From positions 124,001 to 188,000 of the forward strand of contig NZ_JACYOT010000005.1 of the NCBI RefSeq assembly GCF_014858005.1: DNA of 64,000 nt, read 5' to 3'. Positions 1 to 8,176 of this stretch are shown here, piece after piece. The stretch comes from Propioniciclava soli. Its GTDB lineage: Bacteria > Actinomycetota > Actinomycetes > Propionibacteriales > Propionibacteriaceae. Under the pieces are notes generated by a model. It worked only from the letters and a program-made list of their open reading frames with translations, was not told where the DNA came from and made no database searches. Both the position numbers and the translations under genes were made by a program. Numbering within the stretch: position 1 is the first letter of the stretch; every line of letters starts with the position of its first letter.

Positions 1-134
1 AAGGCTTCGGCCGCCTCGACCTCGTCCTCGTCGACCTTGCCGGAGTTCTTGTCGTTGCGCCGGCTCTTCAGTTCTTCAATGCTGTCTTCGCTCTCCTCAT
101 CGGTCTTGCGAGGAGCGTCGTAGTCGGTGGCCAT
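1..134 (-). CDS. DUF4193 family protein (partial, C-terminus outside window)
   Basis: The visible N-terminus reads MATDYDAPRKTDEESEDSIE and continues as a very acidic, lysine/arginine-spiked stretch, which is typical of the small DUF4193 proteins of Actinobacteria (usually about 100 residues). Function is unknown; members are often found near sepH and dut in actinobacterial chromosomes. An AGGAA Shine-Dalgarno-like stretch lies a few bases before the ATG. The gene runs off the left edge, so its C-terminal half, including any conserved cysteines, cannot be seen. It is divergent from the sepH gene. Confidence 0.8.
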   Translation of the reverse strand, partial: MATDYDAPRKTDEESEDSIEELKSRRNDKNSGKVDEDEVEAAEA

Positions 135-320
135 GGGTTCCTTTTCTGTCCGGTCGATCGTGGACGGATGCGGCGGTGTGTCGCACGCACATATATCACA
201 CTGGTCAAACCCGGGCCCACCCGGGCGGGCCCGTCGGCGGCCCCGGGGTGTTGGGAACCAGTGCTGCGGAGTGCAGGGTAGGTTACGGGTGCAACCTTCT
301 CCCACGGAAGAACGAGAGAC

Positions 321-1499
321 ATGGACAGTGCCCTGCGCCCCCGCGACATCCAGGCGCGCATTCGCGCGGGAGAGTCGCCCGACGAGGTCGCCGCGGCAGC
401 CGGCGTCCCCGTCGAACAGATCGCCGGCTTCGCACTGCCGGTGGTCGCCGAGCGCGAGCACGTGGCCGGCCTGGCCCGCACCCACCCGGTGCGGCGTCGC
501 GGCGAGACGACCTCCCACCGCACGTTGGCCGTGGCCGTGTCCGATGCCCTCGCCCAGCGCGGCATCGACGCCGACACCGCTACGTGGGACGCGTGGAAGC
601 TCGAGGACCGGCGCTGGCGCGTCCGCGCCGTGTTCGACGCCGACGCCGGAACGGCCGCCGACTTCACCTACGACCAGGGCGGCCGCTTCGCCGTGGCCGC
701 GAACGACGAGGCCCGGGCACTGATCGGTGACGCGGTGGCTGCTCCGGCCGCCGTTGCACCGCTCGATGACGAGCTGGCCCTGGTGCGGGCGGTCCAGGAG
801 CCGGCAGCGCCCTCGGAGCCGTCGGCGACCGGCACGGGTGCCGTGGCCACTGTCACCGAGCTCGCGCCGCCCGTCGCCCAGGACGCCGTCGCCGACATCG
901 CCACCCCGTCGGTCGCCGACACCCCGCCCCCGGCGCCGGACGCCACCGACGACACCCCCACCGACGTGGTCGACACGACCGAGTCGGCGGACGGGGAGGC
1001 CGAGGAGGATCCGACCCGCGACGCGTACTTCGAGGCCGAGCTGACCGAGGTGGATGGCGTCGCCGACATCGTCGTGGCCCTCGACACCGACATGGACGTG
1101 CTCTACGACATGCTCTCCAGCTTCGATGAGGACTCGGTGAAGATCTACGCCGGCCTCGTGCAGCCCATCCAGGAGAGCCTGCCCGTGGTGGACGATGCTC
1201 CCGTCCCCTCCGCCGACGCCGACGACCGCCCCGGCAACGAGGCGGAGACGGAGTCCGACGACGATCCCGAACCGCCGGTTGATGTGGCGGCCGAGGACGT
1301 GGGCGCCGAGGACGTCTGGGCGTCCACCGAGTTGCCGGCGCCGGCTGCGTCGTCGGAGGAACCGGAGCAGCTGTCCCTGATCGACGACATCGACCCCGCG
1401 CCCGTGCTGCCCAAGCCGCGCCCGCGCAAGAAGCGGGCCTCGGTGCCCAGTTGGGACGAGATCGTCTTCGGCGGCCCCACCCCGCGCCAGCAGGACTGA
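321..1499 (+). CDS. sepH: SepH-type septation protein (DUF3071), N-terminus short
   Basis: SepH is an actinobacterial FtsZ-binding protein that stimulates Z-ring assembly. Seen here: a helix-turn-helix segment at residues 6-35 (LRPRDIQARIRAGESPDEVA), the conserved PVRRRGE patch, a WDAWKLEDRRW core near residue 95, a long acidic Pro/Ala-rich linker, and the family's C-terminal signature RASVPSWDEIVFGG in the last 25 residues. The family normally carries about 55 residues of beta-rich sequence before LRPRDIQ. Here the ATG sits four codons before that motif, and an in-frame TAG stops the frame 14 codons upstream, so that domain is absent. Length is 392 residues. GGAAG lies 11 bases before the start. 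Confidence 0.88.
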   Translation: MDSALRPRDIQARIRAGESPDEVAAAAGVPVEQIAGFALPVVAEREHVAGLARTHPVRRRGETTSHRTLAVAVSDALAQRGIDADTATWDAWKLEDRRWRVRAVFDADAGTAADFTYDQGGRFAVAANDEARALIGDAVAAPAAVAPLDDELALVRAVQEPAAPSEPSATGTGAVATVTELAPPVAQDAVADIATPSVADTPPPAPDATDDTPTDVVDTTESADGEAEEDPTRDAYFEAELTEVDGVADIVVALDTDMDVLYDMLSSFDEDSVKIYAGLVQPIQESLPVVDDAPVPSADADDRPGNEAETESDDDPEPPVDVAAEDVGAEDVWASTELPAPAASSEEPEQLSLIDDIDPAPVLPKPRPRKKRASVPSWDEIVFGGPTPRQQD

Positions 1500-1540
1500 A
1501 CCCCAGGACTGAGCCCCAGGACTGAGCCTCAAGACGGAGC

Positions 1541-2188
1541 TCAGCCCCCCTCGAAGGGGAGCGGTTCGGGCTGCGCGACCCCGCTGCGGGCTCGCGGCAG
1601 CCGCAGGCGGTGGTGACGCCGGCACAGCACCTCGTAGGTGACCCGCCCCGGCGCGACGGTGTCGGTGTCACCGACGGCGATCTGGGCGCCCTCCGTGACC
1701 ATGGCGCCGTCCACGAGCCGGGCGTTGTGCGTCGCGACGGCGCCGCACCAGCACCGCGGCCGCGCCGGCAGCATCTCGATCCGGTCCGCGAGTTCGACCA
1801 GCCGCGCAGAGCCCGGGAACAGGCAGGTGCGGAAGTCGGCCAGGATGCCGAAACACGACACGTCGATGCCGAACTCGTCGACGATGCGCGCAAGGTCGTC
1901 CACCTGCGCGGCGGTGTAGAACTGCGCCTCGTCGCAGACCAGGTAGTCGATGCGGCGCCCCGCGGTCAGCTCGGCGGCCACGTGGGCCCACAGGTCGAGG
2001 CCGGGCGTGACCTCCACCGCCGGCGCCGCCAGGCCGATGCGGGAGGAGATCACGGCCTCGCCGCCGCGGTCGCAGCAGGTGAACAGCAGGCCGCGGCGTC
2101 CGGCGGAGCGTTCGGTGTCGTCCACCTGGAGGGCCAGGGTCGACTTGCCGCAGTTCATCGGCCCGGTGAAGTAGATCAGGGCGGCCAC
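1541..2188 (-). CDS. tdk: thymidine kinase (type II)
   Basis: ATP-dependent phosphorylation of thymidine in the cytoplasmic pyrimidine salvage pathway. The 215-residue product has the P-loop FTGPMNCGKST near the N-terminus, the Walker B-like CDEAQFYT, the conserved GILADFRTCLFPGS loop, and a C-terminal lasso region. The zinc-binding cysteines are only partly like E. coli Tdk: CWCGAVATHNARL supplies one pair and VLCRRHHRL the other half. The GTG start was chosen because it directly precedes AALIYFTGPMNCGKS and lies one base after the TGA of the upstream phosphodiesterase gene, implying translational coupling. A longer in-frame ATG start would overlap that gene and adds no conserved sequence. 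Confidence 0.9.
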   Translation of the reverse strand: MAALIYFTGPMNCGKSTLALQVDDTERSAGRRGLLFTCCDRGGEAVISSRIGLAAPAVEVTPGLDLWAHVAAELTAGRRIDYLVCDEAQFYTAAQVDDLARIVDEFGIDVSCFGILADFRTCLFPGSARLVELADRIEMLPARPRCWCGAVATHNARLVDGAMVTEGAQIAVGDTDTVAPGRVTYEVLCRRHHRLRLPRARSGVAQPEPLPFEGG

Positions 2189-2189
2189 G

Positions 2190-3332
2190 TCACCCCACCA
2201 GCAGCGGGACGCGCATTTCGGCGTCGGTGAGGGAGCCATGCATGCCGACGAGTCCGAACTCGTTGGGCTGGCGGCGCGTCATGACGGCGGTGTCGTCGCG
2301 CACGCCGACGAGCACGTCGCCGATCCGGGATGCCAGGCGGGGCTGCACCGGGCCGAACCAGCCGGCGTCGATCGCCTCGTCCCGGGTCACGACCCAGGCC
2401 CGCTCGCCCAGGACGGACGACCACCGCCGCGCGACGCCGACCACGTGGCCCGGCTCCGCGTAGACCTGCCGGAAGCGTCCCTCGCCGGCGAACAGGGTGA
2501 CGTCGTCGAGCAGGCCGGGCACGTCCTCGGCCACCACCCACCGGTCGCGGGGGCAGTCCACCATGCCGTGGTCCCCCGTCACCAGCAGCGCGACGTCGTC
2601 GGGCAGCGCCTCGCGCAGCCGCCGCGCCAAGGTGTCCACGCGGCGCAGCGCGTGGCGCCACGCGCTGGACTGCCAGCCCTCACCGTGCCCGGTGTGGTCG
2701 AGCTCGCGTTCGTAGAAGTAGACCAGGGACGCGTCCCCGGACGCCGCGGCGTCGGCCACCCACCCGATGCGGGACGCGTGGTCACCCTCGTCGGGCACCG
2801 GCACGAACCGGGCCCCGCGCAGGGCGCACTCGGTCAGCCCCGTGCCCGCGAACCGGGCGAGGGCGACATTGGTGAGGTCGACCCCCGAACGGGCCAGGCG
2901 TTCGAAGCCCGTCAGGCGCGGCTGCACGTCCAGCGCGGAGAGCCCCCGCTGCCAGGACAGGGCGTTCAGCACCCCACCGGAGACGGGGTTGCGGAACGAA
3001 TAGCCGACGATGCCGTGCTCCCCGGGGGTCAGCCCCGTGCCGAGGCTGGTGATGCTCGTCGCGGTGGTGCTCGGCGCGCCGCTGGTGAGGGTGCGACCCT
3101 GCGCCTCGCGCAGCCCCGCCAGGTAGGGCGCGCAGTCGGCCGCGGCGGCCAGGTTGGCGTCCCCCAGGCCGTCCACGAGCAGGATCACCCAGCGTGCGGA
3201 CCGCGGCAGGCCCAAGGCGTCGGGCCACCCGCTCACCCCCAGGGACGTGGCGACGCTGCCGAAGACGTCGGCGAGGGTCGAGCGCCCGTAGTCGGGCACG
3301 CAGGGCTGCTCGTTCGGCTCGGGTTCGGCCAC
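2190..3332 (-). CDS. alkaline phosphatase superfamily protein (type I phosphodiesterase/nucleotide pyrophosphatase-like)
   Basis: This 380-residue protein shows the alkaline-phosphatase superfamily metal motifs: ILLVDGLGD near residue 50, the Thr-containing segment TTATSITSLGTGLTPGEHG as the likely nucleophile region, and the late LLVTGDHGMVDCP and FGLVGMHGSL motifs that provide Asp/His ligands. The family hydrolyses phosphodiesters or phosphomonoesters on two divalent metals; the substrate here cannot be told. No signal peptide is visible, so it is probably cytoplasmic. It starts with GTG one base after the DUF5998 stop and ends one base before the thymidine kinase start, so the three genes form a tight operon. 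Confidence 0.85.
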   Translation of the reverse strand: MAEPEPNEQPCVPDYGRSTLADVFGSVATSLGVSGWPDALGLPRSARWVILLVDGLGDANLAAAADCAPYLAGLREAQGRTLTSGAPSTTATSITSLGTGLTPGEHGIVGYSFRNPVSGGVLNALSWQRGLSALDVQPRLTGFERLARSGVDLTNVALARFAGTGLTECALRGARFVPVPDEGDHASRIGWVADAAASGDASLVYFYERELDHTGHGEGWQSSAWRHALRRVDTLARRLREALPDDVALLVTGDHGMVDCPRDRWVVAEDVPGLLDDVTLFAGEGRFRQVYAEPGHVVGVARRWSSVLGERAWVVTRDEAIDAGWFGPVQPRLASRIGDVLVGVRDDTAVMTRRQPNEFGLVGMHGSLTDAEMRVPLLVG

Positions 3333-3333
3333 G

Positions 3334-3915
3334 TCAGACGCACCTGCGTTGCAGGAGCGAGCCCAGGCGCACGAGGCCGGCCAGCGCGGCGTCCCCGTCG
3401 GCGGCGGCGCTCATCCGCACGCTCAGGTCGTCGGTCAGGTCCTGGGCGGTGTAGCCGTGGTCGGCGTCACAGGTCGGGTCGGCGCAGGCGGCCGGCTCGA
3501 TCTCGACGCGGCGCACCGCCCCCCAGTTCACGACGAGCCACGCCTCGGCGATGCCGCCGCGGCCGCGTCCGAACTTCTCGGGCTGCGCCGCCACCTGCGT
3601 GAGGGCCACCGACCGGACGCGGGAGAGTCCGACGACCTCCGTGGTCGTCAACGCCTGGCCCGGCGTGCCGGGGACCCCGTCGCCGTCGTCGGTGTGGGCA
3701 ACGATGAACCGGGCCGGGGTCACGACGAGGACGGTGACGTGGCGGTGCACCTCGCTGGCGGTGAACGTGGCCTCGTGGTGCACCAGGGAGTCGACCACCT
3801 GTTCGTCGCCCACCGCCTGGAGCACCGTGGCCGCCACGAACTCCGGGAAGTAGCCCGAGGCGACGATGGCCTCGTGCAGGTCGCGGGGCAGTTGTGGCGT
3901 CGTCATGGCGTGCAT
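3334..3915 (-). CDS. DUF5998 family protein
   Basis: A 193-residue protein matching the actinobacterial DUF5998 pattern: LHEAIVASGYFPEFVAATV at the start, a central VHRHVTVLVVTPARFIVAHTD strand-rich core, the LSRVRSVALTQVA segment, and a Cys-containing AACADPTCDADHGYT loop followed by an amphipathic C-terminal helix. Function is unknown. In many actinobacteria it sits next to the same phosphodiesterase and thymidine kinase genes, as here, where it is first in the operon and its TGA is one base before the next GTG. An alternative ATG three codons downstream is possible; the upstream ATG has a GGGGTG stretch before it. Confidence 0.75.
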   Translation of the reverse strand: MHAMTTPQLPRDLHEAIVASGYFPEFVAATVLQAVGDEQVVDSLVHHEATFTASEVHRHVTVLVVTPARFIVAHTDDGDGVPGTPGQALTTTEVVGLSRVRSVALTQVAAQPEKFGRGRGGIAEAWLVVNWGAVRRVEIEPAACADPTCDADHGYTAQDLTDDLSVRMSAAADGDAALAGLVRLGSLLQRRCV

Positions 3916-3979
3916 TCTCGCACCCCGCGCGGTGGCGACGAAACGGACGCGGCGGCGTCCGGGGGGTGACGGCGTCCGT

Positions 3980-3985
3980 TACGGT
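3980..3985 (+). promoter_or_regulatory. -10 box of a probable leaderless promoter (App1-like gene)
   Basis: TACGGT lies 8 bases before the ATG of the downstream gene. Transcription would start at or next to the start codon; no Shine-Dalgarno sequence is needed. The same TANNNT spacing recurs across the window. Confidence 0.5.
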
Positions 3986-3993
3986 GGGGTCCC

Positions 3994-5022
3994 ATGAGCA
4001 ATCGCCCGTTCTTCGCCGCCCGCGTCGAGATGTTCATCGACCGCCGTGCCGAACAGTTCTTCCGCTCGCTGGGGTGGACCGAACAGGTGATCCCCTACAC
4101 GGCGTACGGCGACGACGGGTTCGCTCGGGTCCTGGCACGGGTGGTGCTCAGCCCGACGTTCAGCGAGACGCAACTCGGCAAGGTCGCCGAGGAGTTCCTG
4201 GCCAGGCGGGGCTGGCGCAACTTCCTCAACGCCGCCTGCGTCCACGCCCGGTACACGATCCGGCTCGGCGACGCCGAGGTGCACGGCACGACCGACCGGG
4301 GCGGCTACGTCGACCACCGGGTTCGCAACCACGGGTCCGAACCCGGATGGGTGATGGCCACCGTGGAGTCCGGTGACTCGTCGGCGCAGGTGCCGGTGCT
4401 CGTCGTCAACCCCGACGCGACCGTGGGGATGGTGAGCGACATCGACGACACGATCCTGACGACCATGCTGCCCCGCCCCTTCATCGCGGCGTGGAACTCG
4501 TTCATCCGCACCGAATCGGCCCGCCAGGCGGTGGCCGGCATGGCGCTGTTCTATGACGCCTTCCTCACCCGTCACCCGGGCGCGCCGGTGCTCTACCTCT
4601 CCACCGGCGCGTGGAACACGCACGGCTTCCTGCGCCGCTTCATGCGCCGCCACCGCTACCCCGAGGGTCCGATGCTGCTGACCGACTGGGGGCCCACCAA
4701 CACGGGCTGGTTCCGGTCCGGTCAGGAGCACAAGCGCATGTCGCTGCTGCAGCTCAGCGTCGACTTCCCCCACCTGCGCTGGCTCCTGGTCGGCGACGAC
4801 GGCCAGCACGACCCGGACATCTACAGCGAGTTCGCCTCCGCGAACCCCCATCGCGTGCTGGGCATCGCGCTGCGCCAGCTGTCGCCCGCCGAGCACGTCC
4901 TCGCCCACGGCACGACCGAGCCGCTGCTGGAGGACGAGGGCCCCACCCCGGTCCCCGTCGTGCGCGCCCCCGATGGGCGCGGCCTGCTGCAGATGGCGCG
5001 CGAACGCTTCGGGCTGCTCTGA
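3994..5022 (+). CDS. App1-like phosphatase domain protein (DUF2183)
   Basis: A 342-residue protein with the haloacid-dehalogenase-type motif MVSDIDDTIL (Asp149-Asp151-Asp152-Thr153) that defines the DUF2183 / App1 phosphatidate phosphatase catalytic domain. Later family motifs are PVLYLSTGAWNTHGFLRRF and the Lys-containing GQEHKRM, then LRWLLVGDDGQHDPDIYSEF, which carries the second acidic metal site. The N-terminal 140 residues are a beta-rich domain often called the App1 N-terminal region. In fungi App1 dephosphorylates phosphatidate; bacterial substrates are not established. No signal peptide or membrane segment is seen. It precedes the topoisomerase IV subunit A gene in the same orientation. 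Confidence 0.85.
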   Translation: MSNRPFFAARVEMFIDRRAEQFFRSLGWTEQVIPYTAYGDDGFARVLARVVLSPTFSETQLGKVAEEFLARRGWRNFLNAACVHARYTIRLGDAEVHGTTDRGGYVDHRVRNHGSEPGWVMATVESGDSSAQVPVLVVNPDATVGMVSDIDDTILTTMLPRPFIAAWNSFIRTESARQAVAGMALFYDAFLTRHPGAPVLYLSTGAWNTHGFLRRFMRRHRYPEGPMLLTDWGPTNTGWFRSGQEHKRMSLLQLSVDFPHLRWLLVGDDGQHDPDIYSEFASANPHRVLGIALRQLSPAEHVLAHGTTEPLLEDEGPTPVPVVRAPDGRGLLQMARERFGLL

Positions 5023-5137
5023 GGCACCCCGGCGCCCGGTGCGGCGTCCGGACGCCGGCGTCCGGGCCCCCTACCATGGTTCGCGCGCCCGCCCGGGCGC
5101 GGTCGAGGGCGCCGAACGGGCGCCGGGAAGGGGTCAC

Positions 5138-7597
5138 GTGGTCACCCGAGGGCCGAGCGAGGACGAGCTGGTCGAGAAGATCATCGACATCGACGTCACC
5201 TCCGAGATGGAGACGAGCTTCCTCGAGTACGCGTACTCCGTCATCTACGCCCGCGCCCTGCCCGACGCCCGCGACGGGCTGAAGCCGGTGCAGCGCCGCA
5301 TCCTGTACTCGATGGACGACATGGGGGTGCGGCCCGACCGCCCGCACGTGAAGTGCGCCCGCGTCGTCGGCGAGGTGATGGGCAAGCTGCACCCCCACGG
5401 CGACTCGGCGATCTACGACGCGCTCGTGCGCATGGGGCAGTCGTGGGCGATGCGGCTGCCGGTCGTCGACGGCCACGGCAACTTCGGTTCGCTGGACGCC
5501 GGCCCCGCGGCGATGCGCTACACCGAGTGCCGGATGGCGACGGCGGCGTCCGCCATGGTGGCCGACATCGGCGCCGACACCGTCGACTTCAAGACCAACT
5601 ACGACGGCCGCGGCACCGAGCCCGTCGTCCTGCCCGCGGCGTTCCCCAACCTGCTCGTGAACGGCTCGACCGGCATCGCGGTCGGCATGGCCACCAACAT
5701 CCCGCCACACAACCTCGTCGAGGTCGTCCAGGCGCTCAAGCACCTGTTGAAGCACCCCGACGCCACGGTGGAGGACCTGATGCGGTTCGTACCCGGCCCC
5801 GATCTGCCCACCGGCGGCAAGATCGTCGGTCTGGAGGGCATCGCGGACGCCTACGCCAGCGGCCGCGGCGTCTTCCGCATCCGCGCCACAGCCCGCATCG
5901 AGCAGACCTCCCCGCGCCGCCGCGGCATCGTCGTGACCGAGCTGCCGTACATGATCGGCCCCGAGCGGATCATCGAGCAGATCAAGACGCTGCACCAGAA
6001 CAAGAAGATCACCGGCGTCGCCGACATCAAGGACCTCACCGACCTCGTCAACGGCACCCGCCTGGTCATCGAGGTCAAGAACGGCATCAATCCCGACGCG
6101 CTGCTCGAGCAGCTCTACAAGCTGACCAAGCTGGAGGACAGCTTCGGCATCAACATGGTGGCCCTCGTCGAGGGCCAGCCGCAGACGCTGTCGCTGCGCG
6201 ACGCCCTGGTCGTCTACGCCAACCACCGCCTCGACGTGACGCTGCGGCGGACGCGGTACCTGCGGCAGCAGGCCGCCGACCGGCTCCACCTCGTCGAGGG
6301 TCTGTTGCTGGCGATCGTCGACATCGACGACGTGATCGCGATCATCCGGGGTTCGGACGACGCCGAGGCGGCCCGCACCCGGCTCATGGAGGTGTTCGAC
6401 CTCACCGAGCTGCAGGCCACCTACATCCTCGACCTCCGGCTGCGTCGCCTCACGAAGTTCAGCCGCATCGAGCTGGAGACCGAACGCGACGAGCTGCTGG
6501 CCCGGCTCGCGGAGCTGGACGAGATCATCGGCAGCGACGAGGCGCTGCGGGCGCTCGTCGCCGCCGAGCTCGACGCGATGGCGCGCACCCACGGCACTCC
6601 GCGTCGGACGGTGCTGCTCGCCGGCGGCGGCACCACCGTCACCGCCGCCGCCACGCCGCTGGAGGTGGCCGACGACCCCTGCACCGTCATGCTCAGCTCG
6701 GCGGGCCTGCTGGCGCGCGTCGACAGCCCGGAGGCGCTGCCGAGCGGCGGACGCCGCGCCCAGCACGACGTGATCGTCTCGGCGATCCGCACCACGGCGC
6801 GGGGCGAGTACGGCGTCCTGACCTCGGCGGGGCGGGTGCTGCGCGCCCATGCCATCGAGCTGCCGAGCGTGGCGCTGACCGCCGACGCCCCCAATCTGCA
6901 GGGCGGCACGCTGGCGTCCGAACTGCTCGACCTCGCCGCCGGGGAGCGACCGTTGGCGCTCACACGGCTCGGGGCGGACGCCACCTGGGCGCTGGGCACC
7001 GAGCGCGGCGTCGTGAAGCGCGTCAACCCCGAGGTGCTGACCAACAAGGACGCCTGGGAGGTCATCCGCCTCGAGGAGGGCGACGCCGTGATCGGCGCGG
7101 TCGAGCTGACCGACGAGACCGCCGAGCTCACGTTCGTCAGCTCCGACGCCCAGCTCCTGCACTTCCCGGCCGCGGCCGTGCGCGCCCAGGGCCGCGCCGG
7201 TGCCGGCATGGCGGGCATCAAGCTCGCGGCCGGTCAGAAGGCGGTGTTCTTCGGCGCGGTCGGCGACGACGCGGTCGTGGTGACGGTGTCGGGTTCGGCC
7301 TCGGCGCTGCCCGGTACGGAATCGGGTTCGGTGAAGGTCACCCCGTTCTCGGAGTACCCGCCCAAGGGCCGGGCGACCGGCGGCGTCCGCTGCCACCGCT
7401 TCCTGAAGGGCGAGGACGCGATCGTGCTGGCCCACGTGGGGGCGATTCCGGTGATCGCGGCGGCGGCGTCCGGTGCGCCGGTCGACCTGCCGCCCGCCAC
7501 GGGCCGGCGCGACGGCTCGGGCACGCCGGCGGTCCAGCCCATCGCCGGCGTCGCGTCCCGGCGCCACCCCGAGGCGGACGCCCCCGCCGCCGGCTGA
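5138..7597 (+). CDS. parC: DNA topoisomerase IV subunit A (GyrA/ParC family)
   Basis: This is the DNA breakage-reunion subunit of a type IIA topoisomerase. The 819-residue product has the winged-helix core with KPVQRRILYSM, the quinolone-region-like GKLHPHGDSAIYDALVRM, and the catalytic tyrosine Tyr128 in AAMRYTECRMA. The C-terminal third carries degenerate beta-pinwheel repeats, and the GyrA-box QRRGGRG is not evident. It is called ParC-type rather than GyrA because its partner lies nearby and the locus adjoins sigA, as parC/parE and hrdB do in Streptomyces. The GTG start follows GGAAGGGG by five bases; upstream in-frame sequence is low-complexity and not conserved. A second gyrase pair is expected elsewhere. 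Confidence 0.88.
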   Translation: MVTRGPSEDELVEKIIDIDVTSEMETSFLEYAYSVIYARALPDARDGLKPVQRRILYSMDDMGVRPDRPHVKCARVVGEVMGKLHPHGDSAIYDALVRMGQSWAMRLPVVDGHGNFGSLDAGPAAMRYTECRMATAASAMVADIGADTVDFKTNYDGRGTEPVVLPAAFPNLLVNGSTGIAVGMATNIPPHNLVEVVQALKHLLKHPDATVEDLMRFVPGPDLPTGGKIVGLEGIADAYASGRGVFRIRATARIEQTSPRRRGIVVTELPYMIGPERIIEQIKTLHQNKKITGVADIKDLTDLVNGTRLVIEVKNGINPDALLEQLYKLTKLEDSFGINMVALVEGQPQTLSLRDALVVYANHRLDVTLRRTRYLRQQAADRLHLVEGLLLAIVDIDDVIAIIRGSDDAEAARTRLMEVFDLTELQATYILDLRLRRLTKFSRIELETERDELLARLAELDEIIGSDEALRALVAAELDAMARTHGTPRRTVLLAGGGTTVTAAATPLEVADDPCTVMLSSAGLLARVDSPEALPSGGRRAQHDVIVSAIRTTARGEYGVLTSAGRVLRAHAIELPSVALTADAPNLQGGTLASELLDLAAGERPLALTRLGADATWALGTERGVVKRVNPEVLTNKDAWEVIRLEEGDAVIGAVELTDETAELTFVSSDAQLLHFPAAAVRAQGRAGAGMAGIKLAAGQKAVFFGAVGDDAVVVTVSGSASALPGTESGSVKVTPFSEYPPKGRATGGVRCHRFLKGEDAIVLAHVGAIPVIAAAASGAPVDLPPATGRRDGSGTPAVQPIAGVASRRHPEADAPAAG

Positions 7598-7598
7598 G

Positions 7599-8096
7599 TC
7601 AGACCCGCTGCTCCAGCAGGCCGGTGTCCACGTCGTACAGGAAGCCGCCCACCTCGGCGCGGCCCGCCACCAGGGGGTGCTCGCGCAGCAGGGCGACGTC
7701 GGCCGTGAGCCGGCCCTCCTGGTCGGGGTCGGTGCCGAAGTCGAAGTCTCCGGCGTCCAGGCCGGACACCTGGAGGATGCGTTCCCGGATGCCGGCACTG
7801 TCGGCCGCTGCGGCAGCGCACTTGGTGTGGTGGACGACCAGGATGCGGTCGACCCTCAGCAGGTGCACCCCGAGCACGCAGCCCACCAGCGCATCGGGCG
7901 TGACCCGGGCCCCGGGGGTGCGCAGGAACTTCGCCTCGCCGAGCATCAGCCCCACCATCTCCAGGGGTTGGAGGCGTGAGTCCATGCACGTGATCATCAA
8001 GACGCCCGCGTGCGCGATGCCGTCGAAGCCGCGGGGTGCGCTGTTGGCGTAGCGCCGGTTGGCGGCGAGGAGATCTGCGAACGGCTCGGCTTCCAT
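7599..8096 (-). CDS. beta-class carbonic anhydrase
   Basis: Reversible hydration of CO2 to bicarbonate by a zinc enzyme. The 165-residue protein has ITCMDSRLQPLEMVG, where Cys37, Asp39 and Arg41 form the first zinc site and catalytic dyad, and LVVHHTKCAA, where His90 and Cys93 complete the zinc ligands. Its length and the AKFLRTPGARVT segment fit the short clade of beta-carbonic anhydrases common in Actinobacteria. The stop codon lies one base from the convergent topoisomerase stop. A TACGAT -10 box is seven bases before the ATG, so the mRNA is probably leaderless and the gene is its own unit. Confidence 0.92.
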   Translation of the reverse strand: MEAEPFADLLAANRRYANSAPRGFDGIAHAGVLMITCMDSRLQPLEMVGLMLGEAKFLRTPGARVTPDALVGCVLGVHLLRVDRILVVHHTKCAAAAADSAGIRERILQVSGLDAGDFDFGTDPDQEGRLTADVALLREHPLVAGRAEVGGFLYDVDTGLLEQRV

Positions 8097-8103
8097 GGGC
8101 TGG

Positions 8104-8109
8104 ATCGTA
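8104..8109 (-). promoter_or_regulatory. -10 box of a probable leaderless promoter (carbonic anhydrase)
   Basis: TACGAT on the minus strand, seven bases before the ATG, with no ribosome-binding sequence between. Confidence 0.5.
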
Positions 8110-8176
8110 GCGACGCGGCGGGCGGCTGCGGTCCGCCGTCCACCCCGGGGCGGCCGTCGCTGGGACGCCTGCTGCC

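Noticed and set aside
4754-7798. 1014-codon open frame on the minus strand across parC
   Set aside because: It is the antisense shadow of the topoisomerase gene; composition is His/Val/Gly/Arg-rich without any domain, and the sense frame has full family motifs.
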